From assembly GCA_947575935.1 (NCBI GenBank), contig CANPPM010000003.1, positions 1-28,862 on the forward strand: 28,862 nt of DNA. Reading direction: 5' to 3'. This stretch comes from an uncultured Butyricicoccus sp. Lineage in GTDB: Bacteria; Bacillota; Clostridia; Oscillospirales; Butyricicoccaceae. This document shows positions 1 through 7,268 of this stretch, in pieces. The position numbers and the translations under genes were made by a program. Numbering within the stretch: the first letter of the stretch is position 1; each line of letters opens with the position of its first letter. The notes under the pieces are model-generated. The model did no database searches. It was not told the origin of the DNA and worked only from the letters and a program-made list of their open reading frames with translations.

Positions 1-567
1 CGCGCCGGTCAGATCCTCCCATGGGGTGGTTACGATGCGTGCGCTGGCATTGCGCGCGCGCAGCAAAGAGACACATTCGTCCAACCGCTCCGCTTTCATG
101 TTTTGGGTGCGGCTCAGAATGATTGCGCCGGCATGTTCGATCTGGTTGTTGAAAAATTCCCCAAAATTTTTCATATACATCTTGGCTTTGGCGGCGTCTG
201 CAACGGTGACGAAAGCGTCGAGTACAACCGGTTGCCGTTCGGCCACGCCTTGTACGGCGTGGATTACATCGGACAGCTTGCCTACGCCCGAGGGCTCGAT
301 TAGGATGCGGTCGGGATGATAGTTGGCGATGACCTCTTCGAGCGCCTTGCCGAAATCGCCGACCAGCGAGCAGCAGATACAGCCGGAGTTCATTTCGGTG
401 ATCTGGACGCCGGACTCCTTCAGGAAGCCGCCGTCAATCCCGATTTCACCGAATTCATTTTCGATCAGAACGACCTGTTCGCCGGTAAGCGCCTCTTTCA
501 ACAGCTTTTTGATCAGGGTGGTTTTGCCTGCGCCGAGGAAGCCGGAAATAATATCAATTTTCGTCAT
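1..567 (-). CDS. CobW/COG0523-family GTPase (metallochaperone-like), C-terminus beyond window edge
   Basis: The frame is open from an ATG at 567 to the window edge, giving 189 residues, so the gene is truncated only by the window. The protein begins MTKIDIISGFLGAGKTTL, a P-loop at residues 9-17. ENEFGEIGIDGG follows at 36-47, and the CxCC metal-binding motif (GCICC, C63/C65/C66) at 62-66. SRTQ stands where many G3E GTPases have NKxD, which I recall as usual for this clostridial subgroup. COG0523 proteins are GTP-dependent metal or cobalamin-cofactor chaperones, and several zinc-linked members are controlled by Zur. Here a Fur-type palindrome and a promoter lie upstream. The Shine-Dalgarno-like AGGAAAG is rather far (about 12 nt) from the ATG. 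The family is secure; the metal served is not determined. Confidence 0.9.
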   Translation of the reverse strand, partial: MTKIDIISGFLGAGKTTLIKKLLKEALTGEQVVLIENEFGEIGIDGGFLKESGVQITEMNSGCICCSLVGDFGKALEEVIANYHPDRILIEPSGVGKLSDVIHAVQGVAERQPVVLDAFVTVADAAKAKMYMKNFGEFFNNQIEHAGAIILSRTQNMKAERLDECVSLLRARNASARIVTTPWEDLTGA

Positions 568-609
568 CGAAAAACACTTCTTTCCTGTGTTAAATTTTCC
601 TTATCTATA

Positions 610-638
610 ATCATACCCACTTGACGCGGAAAATACAA
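610..638 (-). promoter_or_regulatory. Candidate sigma-A promoter of the CobW-family gene
   Basis: Read on the minus strand, TTGTAT (633-638) is followed by a 17-nt spacer and TATGAT (610-615). The predicted start lies near 603, leaving a leader of about 35 nt before the ATG at 567. The assignment rests on consensus matching only. Confidence 0.55.
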
Positions 639-653
639 GCCCTAAACTTACAA

Positions 654-674
654 AAATGAGAAAGATTCTCATTT
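654..674. promoter_or_regulatory. Perfect palindrome, likely Fur-family (Fur/Zur/PerR) operator
   Basis: Two perfectly complementary 9-bp arms, AAATGAGAA and TTCTCATTT, flank a 3-bp spacer. The core TGAGAAAGATTCTCA follows the 7-1-7 layout of Fur-family boxes (TGATAATnATTATCA), with the central half-site bases deviating. It sits about 16 bp upstream of the -35 hexamer of the CobW-family gene. Which regulator binds, if any, cannot be decided from sequence. Confidence 0.6.
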
Positions 675-996
675 ATATTAGGGCGTGTTGAATAATGGGA
701 GACGGGCGGGATGCTGGATGCGTGTAGACGTGCTGAGAAATGGCGGCAGACGGTCTGCCGGTACGGGCAGGCATATGTCCGGCATACAGGGGAGAGGAGG
801 AATGATGAAAATTATGTGAATTTTACCGTAGGGCTCTTCACAAGGGCTGTTGGGTATGATAAGATAAAATTACATGCGTATGGGCTTATGTCTGTATGTG
901 CCGCGGCTGTGCGGCAGAAGCAATTTCTCTTTTTTTCGTTTCGACAACACGGCGGCGTTGACACCGCACGATTTTGTTAAAGATAGGGTGCAGAAC
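675..996. other. Divergent intergenic region between the CobW-family gene and cdaA
   Basis: About 320 nt with no convincing gene. Open frames here lack ribosome binding sites and recognisable products. For cdaA, TTCACA (837-842), a 17-nt gap and TAAGAT (860-865) form a weak promoter candidate. A consensus TTGACA at 958-963 has only a poor -10 (AGATAG, 981-986) and would start transcription almost at the ATG. Neither is strong. Confidence 0.4.
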
Positions 997-1860
997 ATGC
1001 AATTTGAGCAGAATTTAAGGGAATTATGGGCAACTTTTGTTGCCCTCTTCAAAATGGCGGGCTTGAGTGACTATGTGGATATTGCGCTCGTCGCCTACCT
1101 GATCTATCGCGCGATGAAGCTGTTGCGGGATACCGCGGCTGCCCGCTTGGCCAAGGGGATTTTGGTCCTGTTCCTTGCGATGGCGGTCGCAAATTTCTTT
1201 TATCTGAATACGATCAGCTGGGTCTTTGAGCAGGTGATGAGTTTTGGCCTGATGGGGGCGCTGATCATTTTCCAGCCTGAGCTGCGGCGTATGCTGGAGC
1301 AGATTGGGAAAGGCAATATCACCAAAATCCTGATCGGCCATGAGGAGGAAAAGGGGGATGTCGAATCCATGATCTCGGCGCTTGTCGCGGCCTGCGCCTC
1401 TATGAGCCAGACCAAGACCGGCGCGCTGATTGTATGCGAGCGTCAGGAAAAGCTTGGGGAGATTATGAAAACCGGCACCCAGGTTGACGCCGCCCCCTCG
1501 CCGGAGCTGATCAAAAATATCTTTTTCCACAATTCCCCGCTGCATGACGGCGCTATGCTGGTGCGCAATGCCCGCGTTTTGGCTGCCGGGTGTGTGCTGC
1601 CGCTGTCCGGCAGCCAGAACCTTTCGCGTGAGTTGGGGACCCGGCATCGTGCGGCGGTTGGGATGAGCGAGACCTCGGACGCGGTCTTGGTTGTCGTTTC
1701 TGAGGAGACCGGCGGCATTTCGGTCGCGATCGGCGGGATGCTCAAGCGCCATCTCACCCCCGAGGTGCTGCGTCAGGTGCTGGTGGCCGAGCTGATGGAC
1801 GAGGGAAGGGAAAAGAAGAAAACAGGCGTGCTCAGTAAGTGGAAGGTGAAGACCAAGTGA
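997..1860 (+). CDS. cdaA: Diadenylate cyclase CdaA (c-di-AMP synthase)
   Basis: CdaA condenses two ATP into the second messenger c-di-AMP at the membrane, controlling potassium and osmolyte uptake and wall homeostasis. The 287-residue protein has three N-terminal hydrophobic segments (about 26-42, 52-70, 76-92) and a DisA_N cyclase domain. Its two signature motifs are D184-G185-A186 and R216-H217-R218, both intact. I start at ATG 997 (MQFEQNLREL), which gives the normal CdaA length and has AGGGTG upstream. An in-frame start at 874 would add 41 residues that look unlike the family. The frame overlaps the next gene by 4 nt. cdaA is commonly followed by cdaR and glmM; here cdaR follows, but glmM is not in the window. 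Confidence 0.95.
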   Translation: MQFEQNLRELWATFVALFKMAGLSDYVDIALVAYLIYRAMKLLRDTAAARLAKGILVLFLAMAVANFFYLNTISWVFEQVMSFGLMGALIIFQPELRRMLEQIGKGNITKILIGHEEEKGDVESMISALVAACASMSQTKTGALIVCERQEKLGEIMKTGTQVDAAPSPELIKNIFFHNSPLHDGAMLVRNARVLAAGCVLPLSGSQNLSRELGTRHRAAVGMSETSDAVLVVVSEETGGISVAIGGMLKRHLTPEVLRQVLVAELMDEGREKKKTGVLSKWKVKTK

Positions 1861-3296
1861 AGGAATTTTGGAAAAAAAGCAATGTCCCGACAATTCTGCT
1901 GGCGCTTGTGCTTTCGCTCGCGCTGTGGACCACCGTGCAGCTGAATTCTCCAAAGGTGCGGCAGGAAACCATTTCGGACGTTCCCGTCCGGATTCTGGAA
2001 GAAAGCACATTGTACACCAATACCGGTTTTTCGGTGATTGAGGGGCATGAGGCGACCATCCGGGTCGATTACGAGGCTATCGGCGCATCGGTCGCCGAGC
2101 TGAAAAAGCGCAATATGGAAGATATTTATGCTGAGATCAGCGTCGGCGCAATCACCGAGCCCGGCCGTACCAAGGTGCGCTATATTCTCCGCTATCCTGA
2201 CAATCTCAATATTTCGGTGCGCAGCACCAGCCCGCGGCTGGTTGAGGTTTGGGTAGATGAGATTGTTACGCGTGATATCCGTGTCGAGCCTTATGTGGAG
2301 GGTTCTCCGGCCGAAGGGTACCTTTATGAAGGCCTGACCCCCGACCGTGAGACGGTCACGGTCAAGGGGCCGGCAGAGGTGATGAATCAGCTCAGCTATG
2401 CCCGGGCGACGCTGACTGCCGACAGCGCGACCGGCAGCCTGACGGATCTGGCGGCAATTACGTTTTTCGATGTCGAGGGCAATTTGATGGATGCAGAGGA
2501 AAATCATCTGGAGGTCACCTCGGGCGAGGTTAGTTTGTCGCTGAGCGTGTTGAAAGAGGCGATTGTACCGCTGCGCGTTGACGTGACCGAGGCGCCGGGT
2601 ATAACGGCAGGGATGGCGCGTATTGAGATCGAACCGCAGAGCATCAAGCTGCGCGGCGAGCCGTTGCTGGTTGACCGCTTGGCGGAGGAAGGCATTACCA
2701 TTGGCGTGGTCGACTTGAACCGGCTGAGCGAGGGCGGTACGCAGACCCTTGCCATCCGCACCCCGAACGGTGTGCGCCGGGCATCCGGCGAGCCTACTTC
2801 GGCTGAGGTGCGTGTCATGGTGGACGGTGTTTCGACCCGTACGGTAGAGGTTACGGATATTACGGTTGACATCGGTGATGCGGAGGGATGGGACGCTATC
2901 CTGGTTTCCGGTGTGATCCCGGTGACGGTGCGCGGGCCGGCGCAGCTGATTGAAAACTTTGACGAGAGCCGGCTGCATGCGGTCGCTGTCGTTGCGCCTG
3001 GTGAGTTTACGCCCGGTCTCCGGCAGGCAGCGCTTGAGATCACGTTGGCGGGCAGCGGTACGGATGGTATCGCGGTGACCGAAGCGCCGGATTCGGTCAA
3101 TGTTATGCTGCGGCAGGCATCCGATGCGGCGCAGACACCCGAAGAGGAACCGGAGGATGTGCCGGCGGACGAGCCGGACGAGCCGGAGGGCGCTTCTGAG
3201 CCGTCCGAACCGGCGGAGCCCGCTGTCGGGACTGAGGGGACGGCCGGGGTCGGGGATGACCCCGAGGCGCCGCCAGAAGGGGCGGACGTGGCATGA
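1857..3296 (+). CDS. cdaR: YbbR-domain protein CdaR, regulator of CdaA
   Basis: CdaR is an extracytoplasmic protein anchored by one N-terminal helix that binds CdaA and modulates c-di-AMP synthesis. The 479-residue product has a short basic N-terminus (KEFWKKSN), a transmembrane segment (about residues 10-28), and a long beta-rich region consistent with several YbbR repeats. The C-terminal tail of about 65 residues is very rich in Pro, Glu and Asp and is probably disordered. I chose GTG 1857, overlapping the cdaA stop, because GGAAGG at 1841-1846 lies 10 nt upstream. A GTG at 1839 is in frame but has a poorer site. The stop overlaps the next ATG (ATGA). The acidic tail is an embellishment not essential to the family. 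Confidence 0.9.
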   Translation: MKEFWKKSNVPTILLALVLSLALWTTVQLNSPKVRQETISDVPVRILEESTLYTNTGFSVIEGHEATIRVDYEAIGASVAELKKRNMEDIYAEISVGAITEPGRTKVRYILRYPDNLNISVRSTSPRLVEVWVDEIVTRDIRVEPYVEGSPAEGYLYEGLTPDRETVTVKGPAEVMNQLSYARATLTADSATGSLTDLAAITFFDVEGNLMDAEENHLEVTSGEVSLSLSVLKEAIVPLRVDVTEAPGITAGMARIEIEPQSIKLRGEPLLVDRLAEEGITIGVVDLNRLSEGGTQTLAIRTPNGVRRASGEPTSAEVRVMVDGVSTRTVEVTDITVDIGDAEGWDAILVSGVIPVTVRGPAQLIENFDESRLHAVAVVAPGEFTPGLRQAALEITLAGSGTDGIAVTEAPDSVNVMLRQASDAAQTPEEEPEDVPADEPDEPEGASEPSEPAEPAVGTEGTAGVGDDPEAPPEGADVA

Positions 3297-4870
3297 GTCT
3301 TTTGGTCACCGGGCTTCGTCTGCCGTTTGACGCGCCGGATGCGCAGGCGCTTGCATTGGCCATGCGCCAGTGTGGGCTGCGGGAAGGGACGCCTGCGCTT
3401 TACCGGCGTTCTATTGATGCACGCCACGGCAAAATCTACAAAGTCTGCTCTGTCCTGATTGACGGAGTCCCTGAAGAGAAGGCATTTGCGGAGCACCTGC
3501 AAATGCCCTCTGTTCGTTATAAAAGTGATGCGGTGTTTGCGCCGGTCTATGGGAGCAAGCCCCTCCGGTGCAGGCCTGTGGTGGCGGGGCTGGGCCCTGC
3601 CGGGCTTTTCTGCGCCTATCTGCTGGCTGAACACGGATACCGGCCCGTCGTGCTTGAGCGGGGCGGTGCGCTGCAGCAGCGGGATGCCGCGGTGCGGCGC
3701 TTTTGGTCGGAGGGGACGCTCGATCCGGAATGCAATATTCAGTTTGGCGAGGGCGGCGCGGGCACGTATTCGGATGGCAAACTGACTACGCGTATTAACG
3801 ATCCGTTGTGTGAGACGGTCTTGCGCCTGCTGCACCAAAATGGCGCGCCGGACGAAATTCTGCGGCTGGCAAAGCCGCATATCGGTACCGACCTTCTCAA
3901 AGGGGTGGTCAGCGCTATGCGCAGGCAGATTGAGCGGCAGGGCGGTACGGTGCATTTTTGGACGCCGCTGACCGGGCTGGTGGTGCGGCAGGGCCAATTG
4001 GAGGCGGTTTTGGCTGACGGCCAGCCGCTTGCGTGTGAACGGGCGGTTTTGGCGATCGGGCACAGCGCGCGCGATACCTTCCAGATGCTGTATGAAAGCG
4101 GCATTGCGCTGCAGCCCAAACCGTTTTCGGTAGGGGTGCGGATTGAGCATGCGCAGCAGGCGATAGATCGCGCGCTATATGGCAGGTTGGCGGGGCATGC
4201 TGCGCTGCCTCCTGCAGAATACGCGCTGTCTCACCGGGAAGGCGGCAGGGCTTGTTACTCGTTCTGCATGTGCCCGGGGGGGGCGGTCGTGGCTGCGGCG
4301 AGTGAGGCGGGCGGCGTGGTGACAAACGGCATGAGCTGCCATGCCCGCAATGGCCCGAATGCCAATGCCGCGTTGGCGGTTTCGGTTGGTCCGGAAGATT
4401 TTGAGGATCGGACGCCGTTGGGCGGCATCGCATTTCAGCGGGCGATTGAGCGCGCTGCTTACGCGCAGACGGGCGGTTTTCACGCCCCCTGTCAGACGGT
4501 GGGGGATTTTCTGCGCGGGGTTCCCAGCACCGGGCCGGGCGGCGTGCGGCCAACCTATACGGCGGGTGTGGCTTTCGGGGAGATTTCTCCTGTTTTTCCG
4601 GCGTTTATCACGGATATGCTTCGCGGTAGCCTGCCCGTATTTGGCAGAAAAATCCGAGGCTTTGATGGTGCGGACGCCCTGCTGACCGCGCCGGAGACCC
4701 GTACCTCTTCTCCGGTGCGCATTTCGCGTAATGAGGCGCTGTCCAGCGTCAGTGCCGCTGGGCTGATCCCCTGCGGGGAGGGGGCAGGCTTCGCTGGCGG
4801 GATTATGAGCGCGGCGGTCGACGGCCTGCGCGCGGCGCTCTGTATTATGAAAGAATTTGCGCCGTTTTAA
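3293..4870 (+). CDS. COG2509-type FAD-dependent dehydrogenase
   Basis: This 525-residue flavoprotein belongs to a widespread, functionally uncharacterised oxidoreductase family. Residues 1-75 form the small N-terminal domain usual for the family. A dinucleotide-binding Rossmann motif, GLGPAG (99-104), follows, with ERGG closing the ADP-binding beta-alpha-beta unit. Other family landmarks are NIQFGEGGAGTYSDGKL, CMCPGGAVV, GMSCHARNGPNANAAL and a C-terminal GEGAGFAGGIMSAAVDG that closes over FAD. The ATG overlaps the cdaR stop, so it is probably cotranscribed with cdaA-cdaR. Its substrate is unknown. Confidence 0.88.
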   Translation: MSLLVTGLRLPFDAPDAQALALAMRQCGLREGTPALYRRSIDARHGKIYKVCSVLIDGVPEEKAFAEHLQMPSVRYKSDAVFAPVYGSKPLRCRPVVAGLGPAGLFCAYLLAEHGYRPVVLERGGALQQRDAAVRRFWSEGTLDPECNIQFGEGGAGTYSDGKLTTRINDPLCETVLRLLHQNGAPDEILRLAKPHIGTDLLKGVVSAMRRQIERQGGTVHFWTPLTGLVVRQGQLEAVLADGQPLACERAVLAIGHSARDTFQMLYESGIALQPKPFSVGVRIEHAQQAIDRALYGRLAGHAALPPAEYALSHREGGRACYSFCMCPGGAVVAAASEAGGVVTNGMSCHARNGPNANAALAVSVGPEDFEDRTPLGGIAFQRAIERAAYAQTGGFHAPCQTVGDFLRGVPSTGPGGVRPTYTAGVAFGEISPVFPAFITDMLRGSLPVFGRKIRGFDGADALLTAPETRTSSPVRISRNEALSSVSAAGLIPCGEGAGFAGGIMSAAVDGLRAALCIMKEFAPF

Positions 4871-4882
4871 AGTGCGCTTTAG

Positions 4883-4917
4883 CTTGCCAGAGAACGCAGC
4901 GCCCTGCGAATGGCAAG
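4883..4917 (+). other. Nested stem-loop between the COG2509 and rseC-like genes
   Basis: The outer arms CTTGCCA (4883-4889) and TGGCAAG (4911-4917) enclose the inner arms CGCAG (4895-4899) and CTGCG (4904-4908). That makes 12 Watson-Crick pairs with an asymmetric 5/2 internal loop and a 4-nt apical loop. There is no U-tract on either side, so it is not a typical intrinsic terminator. It may be a transcript-end or leader structure. Confidence 0.45.
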
Positions 4918-5020
4918 ACGCTCTGGGAGCTGTGTTCCTGTTTCCGCATAATGTGCGGCTGGGGATTTTGCAGCCGGCGGCCGTTTGCAAACTGGATATC
5001 AAACAAGGAGGAAGCGTAAA

Positions 5021-5440
5021 ATGACACAAAATGCAGTGGTGAAGCGTCTGCTGCCCGGCGGCAGAGCCGAGGTTGAGGTAACCCGCCAGTCGGCCTGCGG
5101 CCATGACTGCGCCAAATGCGGCGGCGGCTGCAGTGAAATGATCTCCGGCCCGATTGTCGCGGAGGCTGTCAACCGGATTGGCGCACAGCCAAATGAACGG
5201 GTTATCATTGAGGGGGAGTTCCGGCAGCTGATGGGGTTGGCTGCTATTGTATATGCGGTACCGCTGGCACTGTTTTTTGTGCTGTTTGCGGTGGGGAGCT
5301 TGTTCGGGCTCGGCGAGGGCGGTTCGTCTATGCTCGGCATTCTGGGTTTTGTACTGGGCGTTGTTTTTGCCATTGGATATAATAAGCGTTATAAAGAGCG
5401 CGGGACGATGGTGTTTACCATTATCGGGCGTGCGGTTTAG
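5021..5440 (+). CDS. RseC/MucC-like SoxR-reducing-system family protein
   Basis: A 139-residue membrane protein with a soluble N-terminal cysteine cluster, C26-x3-C30-x2-C33-x3-C37. Two hydrophobic segments follow, about residues 72-92 (LAAIVYAVPLALFFVLFAVG) and 102-121. This layout matches the RseC/MucC family, which in Proteobacteria affects sigma-E signalling and SoxR reduction. In Clostridia the members are often linked to redox or electron-transfer modules and their role is unclear. I chose ATG 5021 because AAGGAGG at 5005-5011 is 9 nt upstream. An in-frame start at 4985 is unsupported. The gene stands apart from its neighbours by 150 and 336 nt. Confidence 0.82.
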   Translation: MTQNAVVKRLLPGGRAEVEVTRQSACGHDCAKCGGGCSEMISGPIVAEAVNRIGAQPNERVIIEGEFRQLMGLAAIVYAVPLALFFVLFAVGSLFGLGEGGSSMLGILGFVLGVVFAIGYNKRYKERGTMVFTIIGRAV

Positions 5441-5697
5441 ATGCGCTGGTACAGTCCCTGAAATGTCGGTTGAAGGGCGCTTTCTGTAGGTGCGGCGTTT
5501 GACTGCTCCGGCGGAGGGGAGCGGTGGCGGTTGCCGTGCAGCTTTCGGAAGCCTGCGTGGAGCGCCGCTGTATGTCCGCGCGCTTTTGGTTACCGCCTGG
5601 TTGCGTGCCGTTGCCCGGCGGGAGGACGGAACAGGGGACGTTTTTTTGGAAAACCAAAAATTTTTTGTAAATTCTGCAATTCATTCTGTGCGCAGGC

Positions 5698-5726
5698 TTG
5701 TAATGATGGGAAAAATCTAGTAAAAT
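5698..5726 (+). promoter_or_regulatory. Candidate sigma-A promoter of the DUF5685 operon
   Basis: TTGTAA (5698-5703), a 17-nt spacer and TAAAAT (5721-5726), lying in an A/T-rich stretch. Transcription should start near 5733, giving a leader of about 44 nt that contains exactly the GGGAGG/CCTCCC/GGGAGG elements. Confidence 0.6.
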
Positions 5727-5738
5727 AGAATGAATAGC

Positions 5739-5770
5739 CGGGAGGATCACGCCGCCTCCCGTCGGGAGGC
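5739..5770 (+). promoter_or_regulatory. Two mutually exclusive hairpins over the DUF5685 ribosome binding site
   Basis: CGGGAGG (5739-5745) can pair with CCTCCCG (5755-5761) across a 9-nt loop. Alternatively GCCTCCC (5754-5760) can pair with GGGAGGC (5764-5770) across a 3-nt loop. The second hairpin buries GGGAGG at 5764-5769, the Shine-Dalgarno 7 nt before ATG 5777, while the first leaves it free. The pairings are directly visible; switching behaviour is inference. Confidence 0.55.
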
Positions 5771-5776
5771 AATGCA

Positions 5777-6658
5777 ATGTTCGGGTTTATCCGTCCCGTC
5801 AAGGAGGAGCTGCGTGTGCGTGAGGTACATCGCTTTCAGGAGGTTTACTGTGGCCTCTGTCATGCGATTCGTGCCCGCTACGGTAGGTTTCACACCTTGT
5901 TTCTGAGTTATGATATGACCTTTTTTGCTCTCGTGCTCGGCTGTACCGGGGAGGATGGGCGCGGGGAACGCCGCCGGTGCGGCGCTTCACCGTTTCGTGC
6001 CAGGCCGGTTTGCCTGGACTGCGCCGCGATCAACTGGGCTGCCGATATCAGCGTACTGTTGCACTATCACAAGCTGCGGGATTCTGTGCGTGATGAGGCG
6101 GGTGTGCGGCGTTTGGCGGCCCGGCTTCTGGTGTGGCTGGCCAGGCCTGGTTACCGGCGGGCAGCCGCGCGGCTGCCCGATGCCGATCGTGAGATTGCCG
6201 CGTGTATTGATGAGCTGGACGCATTGGAGGCGGCGGGGTGTGTCTCTATGGACCGCGCTGCCGATCCGACCGCCCGCCTGCTTGCCGCTGCCGTTCCTCC
6301 GACCGGGGATGCACAGGAGCGTATCCTGCGCCAGCTGTTTTATCATACCGGGCGGTGGGTTTATCTGATTGATGCATGCGAGGATCTGGCCGGCGACCTG
6401 GCGCGCGGCGGTTATAATCCGGTTGCGCTGCGGTTTGGGCTGGACAGCGCGGATCTTTCCGCTGTGCGGGAGTCGCTGGAACGTACGCTGGAGCATTCAA
6501 TTGCCGATATCTGTACCGCCTTTGACCTGCTTGGCGCACAGAGAGACGCAGGGCTGATCGAGAATATCATCTGGCTGGGCCTGCCCGCGGTGACGCGGCA
6601 GGTGCTTGATGGAACTTATCAAATGAACGGAGGACGAATGCGTCATGGATCCTTATAA
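5777..6658 (+). CDS. DUF5685-family protein, function unknown
   Basis: The 293-residue protein starts MFGFIRPVKEELRVRE, which I recognise as the opening of DUF5685 proteins, a family without assigned function. It carries a cysteine cluster (C25/C28, C56, C68, C79/C82). Two acidic helical motifs are present: HYHKLRDSVRDE at 96-107, and D199-x3-D203-x3-D207 followed by RGGYNP (210-215). The predicted content is mostly helical, and I see no signal peptide or convincing membrane segment. It has its own promoter candidate and structured leader. Its end overlaps the J-domain gene by 14 nt, so the two are coupled. The start is supported by GGGAGG 7 nt upstream. No reaction can be assigned. Confidence 0.8.
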   Translation: MFGFIRPVKEELRVREVHRFQEVYCGLCHAIRARYGRFHTLFLSYDMTFFALVLGCTGEDGRGERRRCGASPFRARPVCLDCAAINWAADISVLLHYHKLRDSVRDEAGVRRLAARLLVWLARPGYRRAAARLPDADREIAACIDELDALEAAGCVSMDRAADPTARLLAAAVPPTGDAQERILRQLFYHTGRWVYLIDACEDLAGDLARGGYNPVALRFGLDSADLSAVRESLERTLEHSIADICTAFDLLGAQRDAGLIENIIWLGLPAVTRQVLDGTYQMNGGRMRHGSL

Positions 6659-7265
6659 ACTGCTGGGCGTAACGCCGCAGACCAGTGATGATGATGTGAA
6701 ACGCGCCTATCGTGAGCTCGCGCGCAAGTACCACCCCGACAATTACGTCAACAATCCGCTTGCTGATCTTGCCGAACAGCGGATGAAGGAAATCAACGAG
6801 GCCTATGACCAGATTATGAACGAGCGCTCGGGGCGCGGCTCTGGCAGGGCTTCCGCGGGGGGCGGTTACCAGCAGCAGAGCTACAGCGGCCGCCAGCAGC
6901 AGAGTTATGGCCAGCAGCAGGGCTATTCCGGTCCGTTCGGTCAGATTCGTGCTGCGATTACCCAAGGGAATCTGAATCTGGCGGAGGAGATGCTGCAGCG
7001 TACCAGCCAGCGCAGCGCCGAGTGGTTTTTTCTGATGGGTACGGTCTATTACCGGAAGGGCTGGTATGATGAAGCTTCTCGCTGCTACCAGCAGGCATGT
7101 GCGATGGAGCCGGGCAATGCCGAATACCGTTCGGCGCTGAATATGGTCAATATGGCAGGCAGTTACGGCGGTTACCGCCCCATGCAGCAGTCGGCTTTGT
7201 GTGATTGCTGTGCGAATCTAATGTGCCTGTCCCTTTGCTGCAACTGCTGTAATATGGGGTGCTGA
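6645..7265 (+). CDS. J-domain (DnaJ-like) protein with TPR-like region and cysteine-rich tail
   Basis: Residues 1-65 form a J-domain with the HPD motif at 30-32, the element that stimulates the DnaK ATPase. A Gly/Gln/Tyr-rich low-complexity linker follows (about 68-98, with repeated QQQSY), then a TPR-like helical region (about 100-170). The final 21 residues (186-206) contain nine cysteines. The zinc-finger and C-terminal substrate domains of true DnaJ are absent, so this is a specialised class C co-chaperone. GGAGG at 6629-6633 precedes the ATG, which lies inside the end of the DUF5685 gene. The context suggests it recruits DnaK to the DUF5685 protein or the adjacent membrane protein; that is inference. 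Confidence 0.88.
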   Translation: MDPYKLLGVTPQTSDDDVKRAYRELARKYHPDNYVNNPLADLAEQRMKEINEAYDQIMNERSGRGSGRASAGGGYQQQSYSGRQQQSYGQQQGYSGPFGQIRAAITQGNLNLAEEMLQRTSQRSAEWFFLMGTVYYRKGWYDEASRCYQQACAMEPGNAEYRSALNMVNMAGSYGGYRPMQQSALCDCCANLMCLSLCCNCCNMGC

Positions 7266-7268
7266 GCG

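Larger units (their letters stand above)
5441..5776. other. Intergenic region upstream of the DUF5685 cassette
   Basis: This 336-nt gap holds no gene I can support. A 76-codon frame at 5490-5720 has arginine-rich composition typical of a GC-rich shadow frame. An A/T-rich patch (5641-5730) includes T7 at 5641-5647 and a small TTTTTGG/CCAAAAA hairpin followed by T6 at 5661-5666. It leads into the promoter and structured leader described separately. Confidence 0.5.

Noticed and set aside
874..996. N-terminal extension of CdaA to a start at 874
   Set aside because: The added 41 residues are unlike CdaA N-termini and have no good ribosome binding site; ATG 997 gives the usual length and opening.
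1024..2010. Long minus-strand frame opposite cdaA and cdaR
   Set aside because: It is the complement of two clearly coding plus-strand genes, and its Arg/His/Gln-rich composition is typical of shadow frames in GC-rich DNA.
2504..4150. 548-codon minus-strand frame across cdaR and the FAD dehydrogenase gene
   Set aside because: It lies wholly opposite two recognised genes, spans their junction and has a Ser/Pro/Thr-rich low-complexity part mirroring the acidic CdaR tail; no family resemblance.
5490..5720. 76-codon plus-strand frame in the gap before DUF5685
   Set aside because: No ribosome binding site, Arg/Ala-rich N-terminus, and it overlaps the promoter region; not supported as a gene.
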